Source: an uncultured Alphaproteobacteria bacterium (GTDB lineage: Bacteria > Pseudomonadota > Alphaproteobacteria > Rs-D84). From it: a DNA stretch of 64,000 bases. This document shows, in pieces, positions 23,848-31,492 of the stretch (positions are counted from its first letter, which is position 1; each line of letters starts with the position of its first letter). The notes under the pieces were generated by a model. The model saw only the letters and a list, made by a program, of their open reading frames with translations, ran no database searches and was not told the origin of the DNA. The stretch is taken from positions 62,001 to 126,000 of the forward strand of contig CALXMS010000002.1 of NCBI GenBank assembly GCA_944389535.1, in the 5' to 3' direction. A program made the position numbers and the translations under genes.

Positions 23848-24489
23848 TTACCCTTGAATGATTCTATTAACTGTAAAATTGAATACTGCTGCGGGATCGC
23901 CACCTTTTTCAAGATATTCATGTAATACATCTAAACTGACGTTTGGGCGCATTCCAAGTTGATAAGTTATATCCATATACATAGTACCACGAGTGACTGT
24001 CGGTAAAACGCTAAAATCATTTGGTTTTTCCCAAGTCAGTAATTCATAATTTACAACCCAATATTTACTGCCATTCGGTTGAAAGATTTTATCTATAACA
24101 CGCGCTACGCGCATAGATTTATTACTAGCCAGTTCTTGAATTTGCTGACCTTCATTTTCAGACCATTCATTAAAAACAGATTGTGCAGACATTAAAGCAA
24201 TCGGTCCAGAAGAAGAAGTTCTTTGGGCAATATTTTCCATATCTGGTGCAGCGTAGAAGTATTCAGTTATATATTTTCGTACTAATAAATCCATGAATTC
24301 TGTTTGTCCTATGTATTCAGGGGTTTGTGGTACGCCAGGACGCTGATTAGATTGATTATTTGGCTGAAAGAAAAATGGGAATATTGTTTGATTTGATCCT
24401 GCGTCAAATATACCACCAGATAAATATATGGCCCCCCCGGTCATTACCAGTAATAATAAACCTGCTAAAAACATAATTATTTTTTTCAT
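23848..24489 (-). CDS. VirB8-like inner-membrane protein, second copy
   Basis: 213 residues: one N-terminal membrane helix (IIMFLAGLLLLVMTGGAIYL), a proline/asparagine linker, then a periplasmic NTF2-like domain beginning FMDLLVRKYITEYFYAAPD and containing SMRVARVIDKIFQPNGSKYWVVNYELLTW. This is the architecture of VirB8/DotI type assembly proteins. It overlaps the preceding VirB8-like gene by 4 bp (ATGA). Identification is by architecture and neighbours and is moderate. Confidence 0.65.
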   Translation of the reverse strand: MKKIIMFLAGLLLLVMTGGAIYLSGGIFDAGSNQTIFPFFFQPNNQSNQRPGVPQTPEYIGQTEFMDLLVRKYITEYFYAAPDMENIAQRTSSSGPIALMSAQSVFNEWSENEGQQIQELASNKSMRVARVIDKIFQPNGSKYWVVNYELLTWEKPNDFSVLPTVTRGTMYMDITYQLGMRPNVSLDVLHEYLEKGGDPAAVFNFTVNRIIQG

Positions 24490-25190
24490 CTGTCTACTTT
24501 ATACGCATTAAAATCCGCAACGTAATATCCCAAAGTTTTCGGGTAAGAAGATACGTTTCTAGCCACCTTTACAAAGGCAATGAATTTCATATCTTCAGAC
24601 ACATTGGAATATATCTTGCCGGATATACGCCAAGTACCACCCACATCTTTGATTTTACCAGCAGGTTCTATGTTTATGTCTGCTTTGTTTATAGACCAAG
24701 TTTCTCCGTTACTTGCACGCAATTGATAATCTGGAATTACGTCGTATATGAAACTAGAAAATAGTTCTTGCCCTGCAACACAGAATAATGCACACGTGTT
24801 ATCATCGTAAGAACGAACAGATTCTAAACCGCAATCCTTTTTTCTTTCGCAAGTTTGCCACATTGCTTCGTTTTCAGACTGGTCCGCAGAAATGGTAAAC
24901 CAGTTTGCGACGAAGTTTCCAACAACAGATTGTTGCACTGACCACAGAACAGGATATTCAATAGGGCCGTTTTTATGAGAGTGCCCAACAACAGTCCATT
25001 GCCCCGTCAAATCATCAACGGATACAATAAAAGGATCAATTCTTTGTGATCTTGTTGCCCACAGCAACATGGCACACATAAAGATTATCAATACAAACAA
25101 TACGCACGAAGCAATCACCATAAATCTAGATATGGCTATGCGCGACCCAGCGGGAAACGCCGGCGTGTTAAAGTTGCTTGGATAATCCAA
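24486..25190 (-). CDS. VirB8-like inner-membrane protein, first copy
   Basis: 234 residues: short cytoplasmic tail, one membrane helix (FMVIASCVLFVLIIFMCAMLLW), then a periplasmic domain with IDPFIVSVDDLTGQWTVVGH, a pattern of VirB8 (NTF2-like) proteins that bridge the inner membrane and the secretion channel. An unusual insertion carries four cysteines (CERKKDCG, CALFC). 21 bp after a VirB7-like lipoprotein gene, and overlaps the second copy. Confidence 0.7.
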   Translation of the reverse strand: MDYPSNFNTPAFPAGSRIAISRFMVIASCVLFVLIIFMCAMLLWATRSQRIDPFIVSVDDLTGQWTVVGHSHKNGPIEYPVLWSVQQSVVGNFVANWFTISADQSENEAMWQTCERKKDCGLESVRSYDDNTCALFCVAGQELFSSFIYDVIPDYQLRASNGETWSINKADINIEPAGKIKDVGGTWRISGKIYSNVSEDMKFIAFVKVARNVSSYPKTLGYYVADFNAYKVDR

Positions 25191-25211
25191 TTCACCCCCC
25201 GTTTTAAATCA

Positions 25212-25358
25212 TTATGCTTGGTATACCATAATGCATGCGCAAGGGCTTAGTTTCAGTTCGTTATTGTCATAACCTACGCCGACGGGTTCTCGGTCATAAA
25301 TCTGCCCGCAACCAGCTAATACTAACGCGACAAAGAAACCTAATAAAACTTTCTTCAT
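25212..25358 (-). CDS. VirB7-like small lipoprotein
   Basis: 48 residues, not normally called because of its size. Signal MKKVLLGFFVALVLAGC, lipid cysteine at residue 17, then a short polar tail with a CAC pair near the end. Ribosome site GGGGGAAAG. In type IV secretion VirB7 is a lipoprotein of this size encoded beside virB8, and here it lies directly upstream of the VirB8-like gene. Confidence 0.65.
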   Translation of the reverse strand: MKKVLLGFFVALVLAGCGQIYDREPVGVGYDNNELKLSPCACIMVYQA

Positions 25359-25411
25359 ATCTTTCCCCCTTAATGTATTAAATTATAAGAAAAATTCATT
25401 ATCTTGGTCAA

Positions 25412-25450
25412 GATATAAAACAATCGGTTGATGAAAAACATCAACCGATT
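25412..25450 (-). terminator. Terminator of the bamA operon
   Basis: AATCGGTTGATG-AAAAA-CATCAACCGATT, a perfect 12-bp stem with T-rich DNA on the minus strand. Confidence 0.85.
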
Positions 25451-25453
25451 TAG

Positions 25454-27739
25454 TCAGAACTGCGTTTCAAATGAAAGTAAGAAACGTTGCTCTTTATCAT
25501 ATTCATTCATCTTTAAAGGCCAACCCCAAGAAAAGTTCATTGGCCCCATCGGTGTATTCCAGTAAATACCGACACCGACAGACGTACGTAAATCGCTGTC
25601 TATATCGTTGTTTTTACAATATGTTGTTCCTGGCAGGCAATATGTGTATTCTTCTTTTGGTGGTTTACCCAAAATACCGTAATCAAAGAATACGAACCCT
25701 TTTACCTGATACTCATCCGGTATAAATATAGGGAAGTTTAATTGAGTAGATCCATTAACTTTCCATAAACCACCCAATGAATATGTGGTGTACCACCAGT
25801 TTCGCGATCCAACACCTGCAATGTCAAAACCGCGCAGACTTTCACCACCTAAGAAATAGCGGTAAACACGGGAAATATATGCGTCATCAATTGGTTGTAA
25901 AAGTCCGAAATCCAAAGACGAACGTAATTGCCAGCGATCGTCAAAGAATTTTACCATACCTGTAACGTCCGCGCTATATCTCATATAAGTTTCTGTGCCG
26001 CCGAAACCTGTGTATGCAACGCCTAAGTTCCCAACCACACCTGTATGAGTGTTTTGTTCAAAGTTTGTGTTCAAATTGTAATAACGTAAATAAGTTCCTA
26101 AGGTGTATAAATTTGCATCGCGCCAACCAGAACCAGATTGTAAATCATAATTTTGGTCAAATGATGCAGATAATCGCAATGTTTGTGACCAGTGATCTGT
26201 AAGTTTCCATCCCATACGTCCGGCAACTGTTATAGAATCTCTATCGTAACCGAAACCGCCCAAAGAAGAATAGTCATACATGGTATAAGAAACATCAAAA
26301 CCACCTGAAAGTTGGCGCCCGAATAAGTAAGGTTCGGTAAAGCTAAATAATGCCTGTCGCTGATATTGCGCAATTGAGCCGCGCAGTTGCACGACCTGAC
26401 CACGTCCCATAAAATTAGTTTCTGTTATACCGGCATCAACCATGAAACCGTTTATGTTAGACCAACCAAAGCCGCCAGATAATTCACCGGTAGGTTGCTC
26501 TTCAACCTCTATATCAAGGTTCATCATGTTTGCGTCAGCGATACGATTTGGTACCATCTGCACGTTTTTAAAATAGCGGGTACGCATAAGGTTTTGACGT
26601 CCCTCTTCAATTGTTTGTAATGAAAAAGGATCACCGGAACGCATCGGGATAAGTTGTTCAATAACAGAATCAAATGTGCGCACGTTACCCAGAATATTTA
26701 TATTGTTCAGGTAGATACGATTTGTTTTTTCAATCTGAAATTCCATATCTATCGTCTGGGTATCGTCATTTTTGGTTGGTACAGGGTTGACGGTTATGAA
26801 AGCGTACCCATGATCGGCGACTGCACCGCGAATTGCAGAAATTGTTTCGTCTACTAAGTCTATGTTATATACGTCACCGTCATACATTTTTATTACGTCG
26901 TATAGCTCGTCATCAGGAACGTCTGGAAAAGGGTTTTTAATAGTAAGTTTACCAAATTTATATTTTTTCCCTTCATCAACAGTGAATGTGACAGAATAAT
27001 ATTGTCTGTCCGGGGTAAATACACCATTTGCGTCTGTTATTTGAATATCCACGTAACCATTGCGCATATAAAACTGTCGCAGCATTTGTTGGTCATACAT
27101 TATTCTATCTTCGTCAAAGACGTCAAATTGCGTCATAAAACGCCACCATGCATGTTCTCGTGAAAGAATTTGATCGCGTAGTGTGGCGTCACTAAAAACT
27201 TTATTACCTTCAAAATCAATGCTGGTAATGTATGTTGGATGACCTTCATCTATTTCATAAACGACATTGACGCGGTTATCACTTAGTTTAATTTTTTGTG
27301 GTTCTATTTTTGTACCGAAGAAACCTTTACGCTGGTATATCGTAAGCATGCGTTGCACGTCTGCCCCGATAACTGATTCATCGTATGGGTCACGTGCTTT
27401 CATACGCAATTCTTTCTTTAAATCATCTGTGGATATCTCGTCGTTTCCTTCAATCGTGACCATATTTACAGTTGGTGCTTCTGTGATATCTATTTTCAAG
27501 ACATCTCCAGCCATACGAACGCTAACGTTAGAAAAATATCCGCTTTCCTGTAATTTTTTTGCAATCTGATTGGTGTCATCTGAATTAATGTTATCTCCGA
27601 TTTTAACGTCGGATAATATTCGTATGGATTCGGCGTCCATACGTTGATTACCGCTTACGTCTATACGAGATACCATTGTTGCATTTGCAGCAGACGTAAC
27701 CATTACAGTAGCAGTAAATAATAACGTGTTTTTATTCAT
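25454..27739 (-). CDS. bamA: Outer-membrane protein assembly factor BamA
   Basis: 761 residues: signal peptide ending ANA, five POTRA domains (first starting VSRIDVSGNQRMD, for example YITSIDFEGNKVFSD near residue 170), then a 16-strand barrel with the conserved VRG-type motif here as SLRGFDIAG and the C-terminal LLSFETQF. BamA folds barrels into the outer membrane. Normal length. One base after rseP, and the gene order frr-uppS-cdsA-rseP-bamA is ancestral although dxr is missing from it. Confidence 0.97.
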   Translation of the reverse strand: MNKNTLLFTATVMVTSAANATMVSRIDVSGNQRMDAESIRILSDVKIGDNINSDDTNQIAKKLQESGYFSNVSVRMAGDVLKIDITEAPTVNMVTIEGNDEISTDDLKKELRMKARDPYDESVIGADVQRMLTIYQRKGFFGTKIEPQKIKLSDNRVNVVYEIDEGHPTYITSIDFEGNKVFSDATLRDQILSREHAWWRFMTQFDVFDEDRIMYDQQMLRQFYMRNGYVDIQITDANGVFTPDRQYYSVTFTVDEGKKYKFGKLTIKNPFPDVPDDELYDVIKMYDGDVYNIDLVDETISAIRGAVADHGYAFITVNPVPTKNDDTQTIDMEFQIEKTNRIYLNNINILGNVRTFDSVIEQLIPMRSGDPFSLQTIEEGRQNLMRTRYFKNVQMVPNRIADANMMNLDIEVEEQPTGELSGGFGWSNINGFMVDAGITETNFMGRGQVVQLRGSIAQYQRQALFSFTEPYLFGRQLSGGFDVSYTMYDYSSLGGFGYDRDSITVAGRMGWKLTDHWSQTLRLSASFDQNYDLQSGSGWRDANLYTLGTYLRYYNLNTNFEQNTHTGVVGNLGVAYTGFGGTETYMRYSADVTGMVKFFDDRWQLRSSLDFGLLQPIDDAYISRVYRYFLGGESLRGFDIAGVGSRNWWYTTYSLGGLWKVNGSTQLNFPIFIPDEYQVKGFVFFDYGILGKPPKEEYTYCLPGTTYCKNNDIDSDLRTSVGVGIYWNTPMGPMNFSWGWPLKMNEYDKEQRFLLSFETQF

Positions 27740-27740
27740 C

Positions 27741-28799
27741 TTAGATTAACCCAAATACTCGTGCTAAATCGTTCCACATGGTCAGTGCGAAAAGACCTAT
27801 TATAAACAACCACCCAGCAATGATTGCGATTTCCATACCGCGTCCGCCAAGTTTTTTTCTAGTAATGCCTTCTATTATTAATATAAGCAAATACCCACCA
27901 TCTAGTACAGGCAACGGTAGTAAATTTATAACAGCTAAATTTACAGATAGCAACGCAATTATTAATAATAGCGCGATAAATCCCATAGCCATTGCTTGTC
28001 CTGAAACTTCTGCGATAGTTATAAACGATCCCAGTTGTTTTGTGGAACGTTCACCTGTTATAATTTGTTTTAATACGACCAATAGATTTTTTGACTGATA
28101 ATATGTTTCGCGGGCACCAGAATATAGACCGTCAAAAAATCCTTTTTTACGTAATTCTGTCTTACTTCCATCTGCAATAAGCCCCCAACGTTCTTCTGGT
28201 GCCAGCTGCACGCGGACGAGTTTATCTTTACGTAATAATAAAACGTCCGCATCATGATTTGACGCTAATTCTTTTGCAATAATTAATTCACCCCAATTAG
28301 TAATTTTTGCGTCATCAATTCTTATGACTATATCCCCCGGTTTTATACCGGCGTTGAAAGCAACGCTTTCCTGAATTACTTGTCCCACGACAGGAAGTTG
28401 CACTTGTTTGGGCTGAAACATAAAAATTCCAGAATATATCAGCCACGCTAAAAGGAAATTCATCGTAACGCCTGCTGCAACAATTATGAACTGTTTCCAT
28501 GCAGGTGCAGACAGATAATGTCCTTTTTTCTTTTCTGTTGGTAATTCGGCGTATTTTTTACGGTCAAACATATCTTCTTGCCCGTATATGGATACGTACC
28601 CACCAAGCGGTAAACAAGCTATTTTCCAAACAGTACCGTGTTTGTCGTGCCATTTAATAATTGCTGGGCCAAAACCGATAGAAAACGTGTTAACGCGAAC
28701 ACCGGCCCAACGTGCTGCAAGAAAATGTCCCAGTTCGTGAACGAAAACCACGATTCCTAAAACAATTAGCAATGCAATAATAGCCAATAATATTTGCAT
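27741..28799 (-). CDS. rseP: Site-2 intramembrane protease RseP
   Basis: 352 residues with four membrane segments. Zinc site HELGH in VVFVHELGHFLAAR, and the second motif NLLPLPVLDGG near the C-terminus. One PDZ domain (about 115-200) instead of the two of E. coli, normal for alphaproteobacteria. It cleaves anti-sigma factors and signal peptides in the membrane. Confidence 0.95.
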   Translation of the reverse strand: MQILLAIIALLIVLGIVVFVHELGHFLAARWAGVRVNTFSIGFGPAIIKWHDKHGTVWKIACLPLGGYVSIYGQEDMFDRKKYAELPTEKKKGHYLSAPAWKQFIIVAAGVTMNFLLAWLIYSGIFMFQPKQVQLPVVGQVIQESVAFNAGIKPGDIVIRIDDAKITNWGELIIAKELASNHDADVLLLRKDKLVRVQLAPEERWGLIADGSKTELRKKGFFDGLYSGARETYYQSKNLLVVLKQIITGERSTKQLGSFITIAEVSGQAMAMGFIALLLIIALLSVNLAVINLLPLPVLDGGYLLILIIEGITRKKLGGRGMEIAIIAGWLFIIGLFALTMWNDLARVFGLI

Positions 28800-28827
28800 A
28801 GTTTCCTTTCCTTTCTATACAAAATCC

Positions 28828-29472
28828 TTATAACATGACAAACCATATCAAAGGCAGAGCATAAATCCACCCGTCAAATCTGTCTAATAGACCGCCATGA
28901 CCCGGCAAAATACGTCCGAAGTCTTTTAACCCCATTTTCCTTTTGAACCAACTTGCTGTTAAATCTCCGTATTGCGACAATAAAGATATACTTATTCCAA
29001 TCCACATTAATTGTGGTAAAAACACGTCTGCACCCAGTAAACCATATAATATAGAAGCGAATGTTCCACATATTATACCGGCTATTTGTCCAGACCATGT
29101 TTTATTAGCAGATAAATTTTCCCACATTTTATCGCCACCGATAAGTTTACCAAAAAACCATGCTCCGATATCAGCACATGATATTGTTAAAAGTAAAAGT
29201 AACATTATCCAAGGTCTTGTACCGACGTAACTTGCGGCGATAAACATTAGTATAAGCCAAATTATGAATGCTCCAAATTGCCACCAGTGTTTTTTTATTT
29301 TTTCACGTGGCGTGTGCAACATGCAATTTATCATTTCAACAATCATGCCCAACACAACCAGCATACTTAAGTATTTAACCGCTGGTATTCCGAAATATTC
29401 ACCTACAGCCGCTAAAACAACGATTAACACCATTATTAAAGCAACGATAATTCTTTTCATTGTATTTGACAT
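28828..29472 (-). CDS. cdsA: Phosphatidate cytidylyltransferase
   Basis: 214 residues, multi-pass membrane protein. The C-terminal signature SQYGDLTASWFKRKMGLKD followed by ILPGHGGLLDRFDG is diagnostic of CdsA, which makes CDP-diacylglycerol from phosphatidic acid and CTP. It is shorter than E. coli CdsA (285) because N-terminal membrane helices are fewer. In the frr-bamA operon. Confidence 0.95.
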   Translation of the reverse strand: MSNTMKRIIVALIMVLIVVLAAVGEYFGIPAVKYLSMLVVLGMIVEMINCMLHTPREKIKKHWWQFGAFIIWLILMFIAASYVGTRPWIMLLLLLTISCADIGAWFFGKLIGGDKMWENLSANKTWSGQIAGIICGTFASILYGLLGADVFLPQLMWIGISISLLSQYGDLTASWFKRKMGLKDFGRILPGHGGLLDRFDGWIYALPLIWFVML

Positions 29473-29484
29473 TTTATAAGCCTT

Positions 29485-30243
29485 TTATTTTTTACGACCA
29501 GAATAGTTGGCTTTTTTCCCACCGCCAAAACGTCTGTTTCTTTTTGCGTATTCATCCAAAGTATATTGCCACATTTTTTCGCTACGTACTAAATCTGGCC
29601 AATGTTCTGGTACGAATAAAAGTTCTGCGTATGCTAATTTCCAAAGTAAGAAATTAGAAATTCTAAATTCGTTACTTGTACGAACCATTAAATCAATTGG
29701 TAAAAGTTCACCTGTGTCTAAGAAGGTTTCAAAACTTTCCTTATCAACAGGTTTACCCTCTTTAATGGCGTTATTTACAGCGGTTACAATTTCATCCTGA
29801 CCGCCGTAATTAAGGGCAAATACCACTGTACCGCCTGTGTTTTCAGCAGAAGCATCTTCTAATTGATCACATTTTTTTGCTAATTTCTTTGGCAGTTTAT
29901 CGCGTGAACCTATTACGCGGTAACGTAAGTTCTTTTCCAAAGCATGTTTCATGTTTTTATCTAGTTCTGTATAAAACAAGTCCATTAAGAAATCTACTTC
30001 TTCTTTTGAACGATTCCAGTTTTCTGTTGAAAAAAGAAAGAAAGTAACGGTTGTTACGCCACGTTCAAAAAACCAATCAACCAATTTTTCAAAGTTTGCG
30101 ATACCCGCTTTGTGACCAGCCAAAGGCGGCAAACCACGTGCTTCGGCCCAGCGACGATTACCGTCACATATGAAAGCGATGTGTTGAGGAATTTTCGGTT
30201 TTTCTACGGTTTGATTTTTTTTCGCTTTAAACAATTTAAACAT
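29485..30243 (-). CDS. uppS: Undecaprenyl diphosphate synthase
   Basis: 252 residues. HIAFICDGNRRWAEARG (catalytic Asp), then GHKAG, FFLFSTENWNRS and the C-terminal RTSNEFRISNFLLWKLAYAE are the conserved regions of the cis-prenyltransferase, the source of the lipid carrier for peptidoglycan and glycans. A lysine-rich extension at each end. Twelve bases before cdsA. Confidence 0.96.
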   Translation of the reverse strand: MFKLFKAKKNQTVEKPKIPQHIAFICDGNRRWAEARGLPPLAGHKAGIANFEKLVDWFFERGVTTVTFFLFSTENWNRSKEEVDFLMDLFYTELDKNMKHALEKNLRYRVIGSRDKLPKKLAKKCDQLEDASAENTGGTVVFALNYGGQDEIVTAVNNAIKEGKPVDKESFETFLDTGELLPIDLMVRTSNEFRISNFLLWKLAYAELLFVPEHWPDLVRSEKMWQYTLDEYAKRNRRFGGGKKANYSGRKK

Positions 30244-30280
30244 TTTGTATCCGATTAGGTTAATAATTACTTTTTCTATT

Positions 30281-30841
30281 TTATACAGACATAATATCTG
30301 CTTCTTTCTGTTTTGCTAATGCATCAACTTCATCTGCGCGTTTATCAAAAACTTTCTGTAAATCATCTTCAAATTTACGTTGATCGTCTTCAGAAATTTC
30401 TTTATCTGTAACGGCTCGTTTTATTTTTCCCATTGCATCTTGTCGTATGTTTCGCATAGAAATTTTTGCTTCTTCGGCATATTTACCGGCGACCTTGGTC
30501 AATTCTTTTCTACGTTCTTCTGTTAATGGGGGCATGTTAAGACGAATTACGCCACCGGCCGTCATCGGGTTTAGACCTAATCCTGAATCTCTTATTGCTT
30601 TTTCAACGGCACCAGCATTATTGATATCCCACACAGTAACCGTAAGTGTTTGATTATCCGGTGTTGCAACCGTTGCGACTTGGTTGATTGGCATATCAGA
30701 ACCATATACTGGGACCCGTATGCCATCTAATAAATGAACAGATGCGCGACCTGTACGTAATCCTGCAAATTCTCCCTTTAAAACTTCTAATGTTTGTGAT
30801 GTTTTTTGTTCGACTTCGGCTTTCAGTGATTGATAGTCCAT
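30281..30841 (-). CDS. frr: Ribosome recycling factor
   Basis: 186 residues from the ATG at 30841, which has GGAGA upstream; the ORF is open further but the family starts here. GLRTGRASVHLLDGIRVPVYG, and the C-terminal KKARRVTDKEISED-type helix (here IKRAVTDKEISEDDQ), match RRF. It splits the post-termination ribosome with EF-G. Confidence 0.97.
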   Translation of the reverse strand: MDYQSLKAEVEQKTSQTLEVLKGEFAGLRTGRASVHLLDGIRVPVYGSDMPINQVATVATPDNQTLTVTVWDINNAGAVEKAIRDSGLGLNPMTAGGVIRLNMPPLTEERRKELTKVAGKYAEEAKISMRNIRQDAMGKIKRAVTDKEISEDDQRKFEDDLQKVFDKRADEVDALAKQKEADIMSV

Positions 30842-30921
30842 AATAAATCTCCTTGTACTGAAAGAGGGTAGCAAATTGATTTGACTTTTGGCAAGAAGAA
30901 ATATAGAATATTGCTTCGCAT

Positions 30922-30997
30922 GGGGTTGTAGCTCAGTTGGTAGAGCACTTGCATGGCATGCAAGGGGTCGTCGGTTCGAGTCCGATCAGCTCCACCA
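30922..30997 (+). tRNA. tRNA-Ala (GGC)
   Basis: 76 nt with encoded CCA. D-arm GTAGCTCAGTTGGTAGAGC, anticodon stem CTTGC/GCAAG with loop ATGGCAT (anticodon GGC), T-arm with GGTTCGAGTCC, acceptor GGGGTTG paired with CAGCTCC with one wobble. Confidence 0.96.
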
Positions 30998-31012
30998 AGA
31001 AGAATTGAGTAT

Positions 31013-31090
31013 GGCGGATGTAGCTCAGCTGGTTAGAGCGTTGGTTTGTGGTACCAAATGTCGCCGGTTCGAATCCGGTCATCCGCCCCA
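31013..31090 (+). tRNA. tRNA-His (GTG)
   Basis: 78 nt including the extra 5' G typical of tRNA-His, which pairs with C73 (GGCGGATG with CATCCGCC), and the encoded CCA. Anticodon loop TTGTGGT, anticodon GTG. It lies 15 bases after tRNA-Ala, so they share a transcript. Its last 18 bases (with one downstream G) recur exactly at 31282. Confidence 0.96.
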
Positions 31091-31299
31091 GTTATAAAAA
31101 ATGCTCGCTTTGGCGGGCATTTTTTATAACTCTGGACGGGTCGGGTTCGAACCGGAGGTTCGCATACGAGTCAGTGAGACGACCGAAGGGAAGACGAACG
31201 TGAACGAGTGGTGAGCAGCACCGTTAGGTGCGACAAGCGAACAATACGAAGCCCTGCAATAAAATTGCTGGGCGCAGGTGTTCCGGTCATCCGCCCCAG
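31074..31299 (+). repeat. 18-bp direct repeat of the tRNA-His 3' end, 208 bp apart
   Basis: TCCGGTCATCCGCCCCAG occurs at 31074-31091 (the tRNA tail plus one base) and exactly again at 31282-31299. Each copy is followed by a terminator hairpin. A shorter copy, GCCCCAGAATAAAAA, occurs again at about 31454. This is the layout of a tRNA-targeting integrated element or a decayed one: intact tRNA, insert, 3' copy. The insert has no ORF. Confidence 0.75.
31092..31130 (+). terminator. Terminator of the tRNA-Ala/His transcript
   Basis: TTATAAAAAATGCTCGC-TTTG-GCGGGCATTTTTTATAA, a long stem with T-run directly after the CCA end. Confidence 0.88.
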
Positions 31300-31460
31300 A
31301 ATAAAAAGTCGCCGTAAGGCGATTTTTTTATTCTGCGAAAGGATAGGATGAGAACTGGCGAAGAAGCCGTTCGAACCGCAGTAAAAAGGCAGACGGAAGT
31401 ATGCCGGTCTGCGTAAGCAGATTTTACAAGGTGACGAAGTAATCCAAGCAGAAGCCCCAG
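31131..31460. other. Non-coding stretch with repeated terminator units
   Basis: No ORF fits. It contains short tRNA T-loop-like pieces (GGGTTCGAACC near 31148 and GTTCGAACC near 31370), purine-rich DNA, the second tRNA-tail copy and a further hairpin. It may be remnants of mobile elements or decayed tRNA genes. Confidence 0.6.
31300..31332 (+). terminator. Second terminator of the tRNA-tail repeat series
   Basis: AATAAAAAGTCGCC-GTAA-GGCGATTTTTTTATT, following the second tail copy. Confidence 0.8.
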
Positions 31461-31492
31461 AATAAAAAAACGCCCAAAAGGGCGTTTTTTTT
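31461..31492. terminator. Terminator of the RNase E/G gene
   Basis: AATAAAAAAACGCCC-AAAA-GGGCGTTTTTTTT. It ends the minus-strand rne gene, whose stop codon touches it, and is preceded by the third CCCCAG element on the plus strand. Confidence 0.85.
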
